Shown here: in pieces, positions 51,713-59,463 of the stretch
Layout: the number at the start of each line of letters is the position of its first letter
Numbering within the stretch: position 1 is the stretch's first letter
Source of the DNA: Pseudolachnospira sp051055405
Lineage (GTDB): Bacteria > Bacillota > Clostridia > Lachnospirales > Lachnospiraceae
Assembly (NCBI RefSeq): GCF_051055405.1
Contig: NZ_CP167068.1
Span: 992,001-1,056,000, forward strand
Length of the DNA stretch: 64,000 nt
Direction: 5' to 3'
Notes under the pieces: model-generated
What the model was told of the DNA's origin: nothing
The model's database searches: none
Seen by the model: the letters and a program-made list of their open reading frames with translations, nothing else
Position numbers and translations under genes: made by a program

Positions 51713-52119
51713 ATCAGAGAGCGTTGGTGGAGGCGGCCTGGGCGATGCTTCCAAAAGCTTATGTACCTTACTCCCATTTTCATGTTGGTGCAGCTCTTTT
51801 GACCGCGGACGGAGAAGTATTTACTGGATGCAATGTAGAAAATGCCAGCTATGGCGCGGCGATTTGCGCGGAGCGAACCGCCTTGGTGAAGGCGGTCAGC
51901 GAAGGAAAACGAGATTTTCAAGCGATTGCTGTAGTGGGAGGACGAGACGGCGTTGTGACGGACTTTGCACCGCCTTGCGGGATTTGCCGTCAGGTATTGG
52001 CGGAATTTTGCGGGCCGGACTTTCTGATCCTTTTAGCCAAATCCCCGGAGGAGATTCGGGTTTTTCGGCTGGAAGAATTGCTGCCGGAGGCATTCGGCAG
52101 GGAGAAACTTTCCGAGTAA
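51709..52119 (+). CDS. cdd: Cytidine deaminase
   Basis: A 136-aa zinc enzyme that deaminates (deoxy)cytidine to (deoxy)uridine. Zinc site: CNVENASYGAAICAERTAL (Cys and Glu of the CAE motif) and PPCGICRQVLAEF (two Cys). Three-Cys ligation is typical of the small tetrameric class. The ATG overlaps the deoC stop. Uridine made here can feed the pyrimidine phosphorylase gene next in line. Confidence 0.95.
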   Translation: MNQRALVEAAWAMLPKAYVPYSHFHVGAALLTADGEVFTGCNVENASYGAAICAERTALVKAVSEGKRDFQAIAVVGGRDGVVTDFAPPCGICRQVLAEFCGPDFLILLAKSPEEIRVFRLEELLPEAFGREKLSE

Positions 52120-52188
52120 ATGAGATTGTGATTGGATTCTGGAAGGATGCAATTTTCGGCGGGAAGAGAAGAAGAGGAGAGCGGACCG

Positions 52189-53514
52189 ATGCGAATGATT
52201 GACCTGATTGAAAAGAAAAAAAGGGGAGAAACTCTTGATAAAGAAGAAATTCATTTTATGATACAAGGCTTTGTCAGCGGTGAGATTCCGGACTATCAGA
52301 TGTCGGCGATGTTGATGGCCGTCTGTTTTCAAGGGATGACGCCGGAGGAAACTTCTGAGCTGACCTGGGCGATGGAATATTCGGGAGATGTGATCGATCT
52401 CTCTCCGGTAGCAGGCTGTAAAGTGGATAAGCACAGTACCGGAGGCGTGGGAGATAAGACCACGCTGATTTTGGCGCCCATCGTAGCGGCCTGCGGAGGC
52501 CGCGTGGCCAAGATGTCGGGCCGGGGATTAGGTCATACCGGCGGTACCATTGACAAGTTGGAGTCCATCCCAGGGTTTTGTACGTCTTTGGACCGAGAGA
52601 CTTTTTTTCGCATTGTCAATGAAATTGGTCTTTGCGTGATTGGACAGACCGGCAATTTAGTTCCAGCGGATAAGAAACTCTATGCGCTGCGGGATGTCAC
52701 GGCCACTGTGGACTGCATCCCTTTGATTGCGTCCTCCATTATGAGTAAAAAGCTGGCTGCTGGAAGCGATGCGATTTTGCTGGACGTGAAAACAGGAAGC
52801 GGCGCTTTTATGAAAATGCCGAAAGAGGCGGCGGCGTTGGCGGAGGCCATGGTGGCCATCGGAACCGCGGCGGGACGCCGGGTGGCAGCCATGATTACTG
52901 AGATGGACATTCCGCTGGGCCGCATGGTGGGCAATGCGCTGGAGGTGAAGGAAGCCATATCTGTATTAAAGGGTGAGGGACCGGAAGATTTGGTGAGCGT
53001 TTGCCATCGTTTGGCAGGGGAGATGCTGCTGCTTTCGGGGAAAGCAGAGCCGGAAAGCGTGGAGGAGCAGGTGACGGAAGCGATTGACAGCGGCCGCGCT
53101 TTGGAGCGCTTTAAAGCAATGGTAAAAGCCCAAGGAGGAAATTCGGAAGCGATCGATCATCCAGAACTCCTTCCCAAAGCGTCGTTTACCCATATAGTGA
53201 AAGCGAAGGCAGACGGCTATGTCCGTCATATGGATACGGAAGGCATTGGCATTGCTTCTATGCTGCTGGGAGCGGGGAGAAGCCGAAAAGAGGATTCTCT
53301 CGACTATGGAGCCGGCGTAGAACTTTGTAAAAAGACCGGAGATATTGTGCATGCCGGCGAACCATTGGCGATCCTTTATGCCAGCCAAGAGCGTTTATTT
53401 GAGGAATCGGAAGCCCGTCTTTTGGCATCTTATGAGATTGGCGATGAGAAGCCGTTGCTGCGACAGAAAATTTTGGCAAGAACGGATGCGGACGGCACGA
53501 AATTTTTTATTTGA
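52189..53514 (+). CDS. pdp: Pyrimidine-nucleoside phosphorylase
   Basis: A 441-aa enzyme of the thymidine phosphorylase family, cleaving uridine and thymidine to base and pentose 1-phosphate. Signatures: DKHSTGGVGDKTTLILAPIVAACGG, MSGRGLGHTGGTIDKLES, KKLAAGSDAILLDVKTGSGAFMK. The Lys-containing and phosphate-binding segments are intact. I used the ATG at 52189 (MRMIDLIEKKKRGE), preceded by GAGGAGAG; the frame is open 19 codons earlier. Its product enters deoB and deoC, so the four genes form a complete pathway. Confidence 0.93.
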   Translation: MRMIDLIEKKKRGETLDKEEIHFMIQGFVSGEIPDYQMSAMLMAVCFQGMTPEETSELTWAMEYSGDVIDLSPVAGCKVDKHSTGGVGDKTTLILAPIVAACGGRVAKMSGRGLGHTGGTIDKLESIPGFCTSLDRETFFRIVNEIGLCVIGQTGNLVPADKKLYALRDVTATVDCIPLIASSIMSKKLAAGSDAILLDVKTGSGAFMKMPKEAAALAEAMVAIGTAAGRRVAAMITEMDIPLGRMVGNALEVKEAISVLKGEGPEDLVSVCHRLAGEMLLLSGKAEPESVEEQVTEAIDSGRALERFKAMVKAQGGNSEAIDHPELLPKASFTHIVKAKADGYVRHMDTEGIGIASMLLGAGRSRKEDSLDYGAGVELCKKTGDIVHAGEPLAILYASQERLFEESEARLLASYEIGDEKPLLRQKILARTDADGTKFFI

Positions 53515-53585
53515 TCGGATTCGGTTGTCAAAAGGTCTCTAATATGGAAATGATGTCTTTTTCCAAAAACAGGAGGGGAAATCGA

Positions 53586-53614
53586 TTGTAGAAATCCAAT
53601 TTATGTGATATACT
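53586..53614 (+). promoter_or_regulatory. Promoter of 6S RNA
   Basis: TTGTAG (53586-53591), 17-bp spacer, TATACT (53609-53614); the expected start is near 53621. Confidence 0.75.
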
Positions 53615-53620
53615 AAATTC

Positions 53621-53800
53621 GATGAATTTCCTGGGGTGTTCGCGCATTCCTGTATTTTTGAACCTACATGTTGACCTACGGGATTCCTATATTGCCGCAT
53701 GGATGCCAGGCCTCCTTGCAGTGGAAGGCAGAAGTGTCGGCTGCGGTTACCCACCTAGCTTTGCTAGGCGTCAAAAAACAGGAAAACGGCATTCTGGGAA
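53621..53800 (+). ncRNA. ssrS: 6S RNA
   Basis: An RNA of about 180 nt that binds the sigma-70/A holoenzyme and mimics an open promoter. The closing stem TTTCCTG (53627-53633) pairs with CAGGAAA (53779-53785), next to GTGTTCGCG opposite GCGTC. The left side carries TTGAACCTACATG and GACCTACGGGATTCC, and a GC-rich hairpin (GCCAGGCCTCC region) forms the distal arm, all in the order of firmicute 6S RNAs. It lies in a 750-bp gene-free stretch after pdp. The ends are estimated. Confidence 0.82.
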
Positions 53801-53831
53801 TGGAAGAAAATCAGCAAAAGAGCTGAGTGAT

Positions 53832-53880
53832 AAAAATAGAGACAGCGGAAACTTTTGATTCCGCTGTCTCTATTTTTTTT
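53832..53880. terminator. Terminator after 6S RNA
   Basis: A perfect 19-bp stem AAAAATAGAGACAGCGGAA and complement around ACTTTTGA, followed by T residues; it can work on both strands. Confidence 0.85.
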
Positions 53881-54019
53881 ATTCTATAGGAAATTTCTCT
53901 GGAATTTCCTATAGAATAAAAAACGCTCCGCTAAGGATGCACACGAGCGCGAAAGGAAGATGCCGCCGGTGGCGGCCGCGCTCGGCGCGAGAATTTCGCA
54001 GAGCGAAATTCTTTATAGG
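53881..54019. repeat. Cluster of small palindromes
   Basis: Three hairpins in tandem: a perfect 15-bp arm ATTCTATAGGAAATT and its complement (53881-53917), GCCGCC/GGCGGC (about 53962-53976), and GAATTTCGC/GCGAAATTC (53991-54011). The first and last share the ATAGGAAATTC-type core found elsewhere in the window. Confidence 0.7.
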
Positions 54020-54020
54020 A

Positions 54021-54259
54021 TTCAGGTGTCAAAAGATTTCTGTGGGAAACGTATCGGAATATTTTGTAGGGTTTCGGAGCAAGTACTTCTAGGATTCCGG
54101 AAATTTGTAAAATGCATTCACAAAAATAAGAAACTCGCTGCGCTCAAACAGTCTTATTTTTGTTCATAATACAAATTTTCGGAATCTGAGAAGTACTAAC
54201 GCTCCTGCAAATACAAAATATTCCGATACGTTTCCCACAGAAATCTTTTGACACCTGAA
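54021..54259. repeat. 239-bp near-perfect palindrome
   Basis: Outer arms of 48 bp (54021-54068 and 54212-54259) are exact inverted copies, starting TTCAGGTGTC. The arms continue with about 75-80% match to a centre near 54140 with the motif CTCGCTGCGCTC. As RNA or single-stranded DNA it would form one hairpin about 110 bp long. It ends 8 bp before the 3' end of the LysR gene. No gene is supported inside; no transposase is near. Confidence 0.85.
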
Positions 54260-54267
54260 CCTTGTTC

Positions 54268-55149
54268 TTACAGGGAGTATCTTTCTAAAAGATAGCTTTG
54301 AAATAATTCGGCGGAGGGGGAAAGCGGATGTTTCAGGCTTTTTCCCAGATAAATGATGCGAGGCGGAACGTCCTCTTCAATCTCCAGAAAGTGAACGTTC
54401 AAAGGCGGGAGAGGGATTCGCGGCAAAATCGAAATACCGAAGCCTGCGGCCACCATGCCGGCGACAGAGGCGCCTTGTTCGCATTGGTACTGAATTTGAA
54501 CGTCCACCTGGTGCTTTCCCAGGATTTCCAAAATGCGCGCTTGCAGTCCTCCTTTTTGGGAAAGCATGATAAAGGGCATATTGTGAAGCTCTTTTAGGGA
54601 AATCGACTGTCGTTTGGAGAGCGGGTGTTCCTCAGGAACAACGACGCACATTTTTTGAGAAAAAACAGGGATATATAAAGCTTCGCTTTTTTTAAGACGG
54701 GCGGAGCAGAAAATCAGGTCGTAGCTTCCATCGAGAAGTCCTTCGTGAATCGTCTGTTCGGTTCCCTGGTGAAAGGTAAACTGTATCTTTTGATAGGCCG
54801 GAATCCCTAGAAACTCTTTGAGAAGGGTCGGAATGAAGTAGACGCCCAGACTGCCGAAAAAAGCAAGATCAATCTGTCCGCAGAAAGGATCGCTCTGCGC
54901 TCTTAGAAATTTTTCTGTCTGTTCCAGTTGGGTAAAGGCTTGATCTGTACGCTCGGCCAAAAGCTTTCCATATTTGGTAAGAGAGATATTTCTTCCTTTC
55001 TTTTCAAAGAGAGGGAGACCTAACTCTTCCTCCAACGCTGTCATCGCGTTGCTAAGGCTTGGCTGGGAGATAAAGAGCCGGTTGGCAGCCCTTGTTACAT
55101 GCTCTTCTTCCGCTAATACGCGAAAATACTGAAGATAACGTAAATTCAT
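54268..55149 (-). CDS. LysR-family transcriptional regulator
   Basis: A 293-aa regulator with the N-terminal helix-turn-helix MNLRYLQYFRVLAEEEHVTRAANRLFISQPSLSNAMTALEEELG (given in part), then a periplasmic-binding-protein-like effector domain starting GQIDLAFFGSLG. Start at 55149, the family start; an ATG 4 codons upstream is possible. It is divergent from the SLC13/FAD oxidoreductase operon, with which it shares a 199-bp control region containing an inverted repeat, so it most likely activates that operon in response to the imported substrate (inference). Confidence 0.92.
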   Translation of the reverse strand: MNLRYLQYFRVLAEEEHVTRAANRLFISQPSLSNAMTALEEELGLPLFEKKGRNISLTKYGKLLAERTDQAFTQLEQTEKFLRAQSDPFCGQIDLAFFGSLGVYFIPTLLKEFLGIPAYQKIQFTFHQGTEQTIHEGLLDGSYDLIFCSARLKKSEALYIPVFSQKMCVVVPEEHPLSKRQSISLKELHNMPFIMLSQKGGLQARILEILGKHQVDVQIQYQCEQGASVAGMVAAGFGISILPRIPLPPLNVHFLEIEEDVPPRIIYLGKSLKHPLSPSAELFQSYLLERYSL

Positions 55150-55209
55150 AAAGATTTCCATCCAATCTATTTGCTGTAGCTATGAATTTCCCATTCAAAA
55201 TCAATTAGT

Positions 55210-55261
55210 TATTCCTATTTTATCATATTATAATCAAAACACAAGGAAAGAAATAGGAATA
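55210..55261. promoter_or_regulatory. Inverted-repeat operator in the lysR / SLC13 control region
   Basis: TATTCCTATTT (55210-55220) and AAATAGGAATA (55251-55261), a perfect 11-bp inverted repeat 30 bp apart, enclosing AT-rich sequence with TATAAT at 55229-55234. Likely bound by the LysR protein. Confidence 0.6.
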
Positions 55262-55348
55262 AAGTGCGGAAGGAGGAGCGAATGCAAGGAAAGAAACAAT
55301 AAAAAGCGGGAACTAAAATATCACAAAATAACGAAGGAGGGGATACTT

Positions 55349-56809
55349 TTGAAGCAAGGAAAAGGAACTGTAAAAACATTCGTGATGACGATTGTTGGTC
55401 TGTTATTTATCTTTGGATTTCGGTTTTTGCCGGCGCCGTCCGGGCTGACAGCATTGGACATGCAGATCGGCGGAATTTTTATCGGAACGATATTGTTATG
55501 GCTATTTGTCTCTACCTCATGGCCTAGTATGCTGGTGATTGCAGCCCTGATTATGTCGCCGCTCTATACAACAGCTCAGGGACTGGCGGGTTCCATGGGG
55601 AGTTGGGTTACCTCATTTGTACTGTTTAGTTCTATGTGTACCTATGCCTTGACGAAGACTGGTTTTTTGCGCCGGTGTGCCGTCTGGTTTATTACCCGGC
55701 CGATCACAAAGAAAAATCCATGGCTGTTTTTGGCCTTGTTCTTTTTAGGGCCGTTGGTAATGGGATCTTTTATGTCTCCACTGCCAACCTTTATTGTATT
55801 TGCGGCTATTGCAGAACAAATCTTTCTGGAATTGGGATATGAGAAAGGGGATCGCTTTCCTCAGATGGTAATTCTAAGCATTTTGGGAATTGCGTCTCTG
55901 TCCACGGCTACAACGCCCATTGCCCATTCGGTTCCCATTCTGGGCTTTTCCCTTTATGAAAAGGATATGGGAACAGGAATCGGTTTCCTTTCTTATACGA
56001 TCTTTGGTGTCGTGATTTCCGTGGTCATTTATTTTATCTTCCTTTTGGTCATGAAATATCTATTCCGTCCAGATTTAAGCCGAATTCAGAATATTGATAC
56101 AGACTTCCTGACCAAAGATAAAAAGCCGATGGGGAAGGATGAGAAGTGGTCTTTGCTGATTTTTGGTCTGGTTATCTTACTTTGGATGCTTCCAGGTATT
56201 GTAAAGTCCATCGCTCCGGAAAATAGTTTTGCGGTCTACTGGAATGCACTGGGAGCAGCGGTGCCGCCTTTGTTAGGTGCAGTAGCACTTTGCCTGATTA
56301 AAGTAGAGGGGAAACCTCTGATGACCATGGGAGAATCCGTAAAGGCGGCTCCTTGGGTAGCGGTCATGATGGTAGCGGGAACTATGCTTTTGGGCAGCGC
56401 GCTGACCAATGAGAACGTAGGGCTGACAACCTGGCTGGTGTCTGCGTTGGAGCCGATTGTAGGTGGATTGCCTCCGATGCTGTTCGTGTTCTTGGTGGCG
56501 ATGTTTGTTGTGATCATGACAAACTTTGCGTCCAATACAGTGACGGTAACATTGACCTATAGTTTTATGCTGCCCTTGGTATATTCCGGTGTGGTTGCTG
56601 GAGTAAATCCAGCGGCATTAACCTCGATTATCGGCGCGGGAGCATCCATGGCATTGGCGACTCCGCCGGCGACCGGACATGCCGCGGTTGCCGTAGGCGG
56701 CGGTTGGCTGAAAAATGATATTATGTTCCGCTATGGCATGTTGATCGCTGTGTTGGAAGGTTTGGTTTTGGCATTCATCGGATATCCGATTGCCTCATTG
56801 ATCATGTAA
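55349..56809 (+). CDS. SLC13/DASS-family anion permease
   Basis: A 486-aa membrane transporter with about 11-12 helices. The DASS signatures are present: SLSTATTPIAHSV in the first half and TNFASNTVTVTLTYSFMLPL (SNT motif) in the second. Family members carry di- and tricarboxylates, sulfate or related anions with Na+ or by exchange. The substrate cannot be fixed. TTG start preceded by AAGGAGGGG. It heads an operon with two flavoproteins, suggesting uptake of their substrate. Confidence 0.88.
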   Translation: MKQGKGTVKTFVMTIVGLLFIFGFRFLPAPSGLTALDMQIGGIFIGTILLWLFVSTSWPSMLVIAALIMSPLYTTAQGLAGSMGSWVTSFVLFSSMCTYALTKTGFLRRCAVWFITRPITKKNPWLFLALFFLGPLVMGSFMSPLPTFIVFAAIAEQIFLELGYEKGDRFPQMVILSILGIASLSTATTPIAHSVPILGFSLYEKDMGTGIGFLSYTIFGVVISVVIYFIFLLVMKYLFRPDLSRIQNIDTDFLTKDKKPMGKDEKWSLLIFGLVILLWMLPGIVKSIAPENSFAVYWNALGAAVPPLLGAVALCLIKVEGKPLMTMGESVKAAPWVAVMMVAGTMLLGSALTNENVGLTTWLVSALEPIVGGLPPMLFVFLVAMFVVIMTNFASNTVTVTLTYSFMLPLVYSGVVAGVNPAALTSIIGAGASMALATPPATGHAAVAVGGGWLKNDIMFRYGMLIAVLEGLVLAFIGYPIASLIM

Positions 56810-56826
56810 AGGAGAAAAATAGAAAT

Positions 56827-58110
56827 ATGAGTATGTGGGAAGATTGCCCAGTCTATGGTTCTTATGATGTTGTCGTAGCGGGCGGTGGGACCGCTGGTTT
56901 TGCAGCCGGAGTATCGGCTGCCAGAAATGGGCTGAAAACTTTAATCATTGAAGAACAGGCATTCTTAGGCGGAACTTCAACCGGGGGAGGCGTAGGCGTC
57001 TTCTTTGGCTTTGCCAAAGGAGAGACCAACGAGAATTTATGCGGAATTGTCAAGGATATGATGGATCGCATGATGGAGAAAAAGGGTACAAGAGGAATTC
57101 AGACGATTTATTGTCTGGGTCTCAAAGATATGGACGTGCCCGCCGCCGAGTACAACGATGATGTTTTAAAAGTGGTCATGGATGAGCTGGTGGAAGAATC
57201 CGGAGCGCAGGTTTTGTTTCACACCAGATTTATCGGACTGGAAAAAGAAGAGGATGAGATTCGTTCGGTGATCATTCACAGCTCGAGAGGGATTCAGAAG
57301 GTCTATGCAAAGGTCTTTATCGACGCATCTTTCCACGCCTTTTTGGCTGCGGAAGCCGGTGTGCCTTGGGAAGTGGGAGATGAGAATGGTGTGATTCAGC
57401 CAGGGACGTTGATGTATAAGACAGCGGGAGTGGATTTTTCGCAGTATGCAAAGTTCCCTGTGGAAGAACGGCAAAAGCTGGCCCGGAAAGGGTTGGAGTC
57501 CGGCGATCTGCCAGTAAATTTCTTGTTAGCCAGACAGCTGCAAAACGGCGCGGTGTATCACAACCAAAGCCGTGTGCCGGTGAATCCTTTGGAACCGGAA
57601 AACTGGAGTGAAGCGGAGCGCGCGGCGAGAGCGCAAGTGGTAAAAATCAGCAATTGGTGGGTAAAAAATGTTCCAGGATTTGAGCATGCTTACCTATCCA
57701 GTACGTCCAGTTCCATGGGATTGCGGGATTCCAGGCGGGTAAAGGGAAGCTTTATTCTGACCGGAGACGCATTGATGGAAGGAAAAGAATATGAAGACGC
57801 CATCGCGGCTTCGTCTTATCCAATGGATATCCATCATCACGACGGACGAAAAGATAATACCTTGATTCGGCCGAAGAGCGGCGTGTATTGGATTCCTTAC
57901 CGGTGCCTGACCACACGGGAAGTGGCCAATCTGCTGGTGGTAGGCCGGTGTATTTCTGCGGATGCGGCGGCCCATGCTTCTTCCCGCGTTACCATTACGT
58001 GTATGCGGACAGGAGAAGCGGCCGGCTACGCAGCGGCGGAAAGCTTGAAAAGCGGCGTAGCGGTTCGGGATGTAGACGGTCGCTTGATTCGGTCAAAGAT
58101 GATGCTGTAG
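56827..58110 (+). CDS. FAD-dependent oxidoreductase, paralogue 1
   Basis: A 427-aa flavoprotein of the FAD_oxidored type. The dinucleotide site VVVAGGGTAGFAAGVSAARNG is near residues 14-34, followed by EEQAFLGGTSTGGGVG. The middle has VFIDASFHAFLAAEAGVPW and the motif GLRDSRRVKGSFILTGDAL; the FAD-closing NLLVVGRCISADAAAHASSRV is at the C-terminus. No signal peptide is seen, so it is cytosolic. It follows the permease after 17 bp (AAAGGAG) and precedes its paralogue after 16 bp. Similar flavoproteins oxidise or reduce small organic acids. Confidence 0.85.
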   Translation: MSMWEDCPVYGSYDVVVAGGGTAGFAAGVSAARNGLKTLIIEEQAFLGGTSTGGGVGVFFGFAKGETNENLCGIVKDMMDRMMEKKGTRGIQTIYCLGLKDMDVPAAEYNDDVLKVVMDELVEESGAQVLFHTRFIGLEKEEDEIRSVIIHSSRGIQKVYAKVFIDASFHAFLAAEAGVPWEVGDENGVIQPGTLMYKTAGVDFSQYAKFPVEERQKLARKGLESGDLPVNFLLARQLQNGAVYHNQSRVPVNPLEPENWSEAERAARAQVVKISNWWVKNVPGFEHAYLSSTSSSMGLRDSRRVKGSFILTGDALMEGKEYEDAIAASSYPMDIHHHDGRKDNTLIRPKSGVYWIPYRCLTTREVANLLVVGRCISADAAAHASSRVTITCMRTGEAAGYAAAESLKSGVAVRDVDGRLIRSKMML

Positions 58111-58126
58111 GAAGGAGGAAGGTTCG

Positions 58127-59407
58127 ATGGATTGGAGCAGTATACCGTGTGCTGGAGAATACGAAGTAGTGGTGATTGGCGGCGGAACCGCGGGCTTTGC
58201 CGCCGCCGCGGCTGCTGCAAAACAGAAAACGGAAGTTCTTTTAATCGAGGAACAAGCATTTTTGGGTGGAACTGCAACCGGAGCAATGGTAGGACAGTTC
58301 TTAGGCTTTACCGGAGAACCAGAGATTTCCAAGCAAAAAGGACTTTTGGGAGAGTTGTGCCGTCGTTTACAAAGGGACGGCGGCACGGAAGGGATTCGGA
58401 AAATTTACCTGCTAGGCCGGGAAGATATGGATGTCCTTGCTATGGCGTATGATGTCAATGTGATGCGTCGGGTCATGGACCAAATGGTAAGAGAATCTGG
58501 GGTTCACGTTTTGTTTCATACAAAGGCGATCGGCATAGAGCGGGATGGGGAACGAATCACATCGATCCTGATTCATAATACGGCGGGCATTCAGCGAGTC
58601 CGGGGAAAGGTGTTCATTGATGCGACTTTTCATGGAAGTATTGCAGCGGAATGTGGGTGTCCTTCGGCCTGCGGCGGTCGGGAAGGAGAAATTCAGCCGG
58701 GAACGTTGATGTTTGCCTTGGGGGGAGTCGATAAAAAGATCTATCAGTCTGTCAGTCGGGAAGAAAATCGGCGATTGGCAGGGGAGGGCGTTGCCACTGG
58801 CCATCTTCCGGTAAACACGCTTTTGGCCCGTCCGGCGCCGGGAACCGAGGACGTGATGTTTTTAAATATGAGCCGGGTGCCGGTAAACTGTCTGAATCCG
58901 GAAGATTATAGTTTGGCGGAGATGGAGGCCAGAGAGCAGGTGGATCGGATCGCGACCTTTTACCGAGAGAGGGTTCCAGGGTATCAGAAAAGTTATATTG
59001 CCTGGGTGGCTCCGATGTTGGGCCTTCGAGAATCACGAAGAATATTGGGACAATATATTCTGACCGGCGAGGACGTGCTGGAAGGAAAGAAGTTTGAGGA
59101 TGCCGTGGCCTACAGCAATTATCCCGTTGACATTCACGATGCAAAGGGGCTGGGAAGCCGACTCCAAAAGCCAAAAGGGGATTGTTTCTCCATTCCCTAT
59201 CGCTGTCTGATTGGAAAAGTCCCAAATCTGCTGGTAACCGGGCGGTGCATCTCCGCAGAATATGAGGCCCATGCGGCTCTGCGTGTCTGCGCTACTTGCG
59301 TGCAGCTGGGAGAAGCAGCCGGTATCGCATCCGTCCTTGGAATTTCCTCCGAGTGCGATGTAAATGCCATGGATGGCCGTGAGGTAAAAAAATATTTATT
59401 TTCCTGA
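58127..59407 (+). CDS. FAD-dependent oxidoreductase, paralogue 2
   Basis: A 426-aa paralogue of the preceding protein, sharing its layout throughout: VVVIGGGTAGFAAAAAAAKQ, EEQAFLGGTATGAMVG, VFIDATFHGSIAAECG, GLRESRRILGQYILTGEDVL and NLLVTGRCISAEYEAHAALRV. By eye, roughly 40-45% of positions agree. The glycine-rich GGGVG after the FAD loop in paralogue 1 is GAMVG here, and a cysteine pair (ECGCPSACGG) is unique to this copy. The two may form a heterodimer or act on successive substrates. GAAGGAGGAAGG precedes the ATG. Confidence 0.85.
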   Translation: MDWSSIPCAGEYEVVVIGGGTAGFAAAAAAAKQKTEVLLIEEQAFLGGTATGAMVGQFLGFTGEPEISKQKGLLGELCRRLQRDGGTEGIRKIYLLGREDMDVLAMAYDVNVMRRVMDQMVRESGVHVLFHTKAIGIERDGERITSILIHNTAGIQRVRGKVFIDATFHGSIAAECGCPSACGGREGEIQPGTLMFALGGVDKKIYQSVSREENRRLAGEGVATGHLPVNTLLARPAPGTEDVMFLNMSRVPVNCLNPEDYSLAEMEAREQVDRIATFYRERVPGYQKSYIAWVAPMLGLRESRRILGQYILTGEDVLEGKKFEDAVAYSNYPVDIHDAKGLGSRLQKPKGDCFSIPYRCLIGKVPNLLVTGRCISAEYEAHAALRVCATCVQLGEAAGIASVLGISSECDVNAMDGREVKKYLFS

Positions 59408-59463
59408 CTTCTAGGATTGGTCAAGCCTTCATACCTTGTCTTTAAGAAAGGGTGGAGGCTTTT

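Noticed and set aside
53622..53858. A 78-codon frame after pdp
   Set aside because: It lies over the 6S RNA, which explains the sequence better.
53960..54169. A 69-codon frame in the palindrome region
   Set aside because: It crosses one arm of the palindrome and has no ribosome-binding site.
54021..54259. An insertion sequence at the palindrome
   Set aside because: No transposase, and the element is one palindrome without an internal gene; a MITE remains possible but is unproven.
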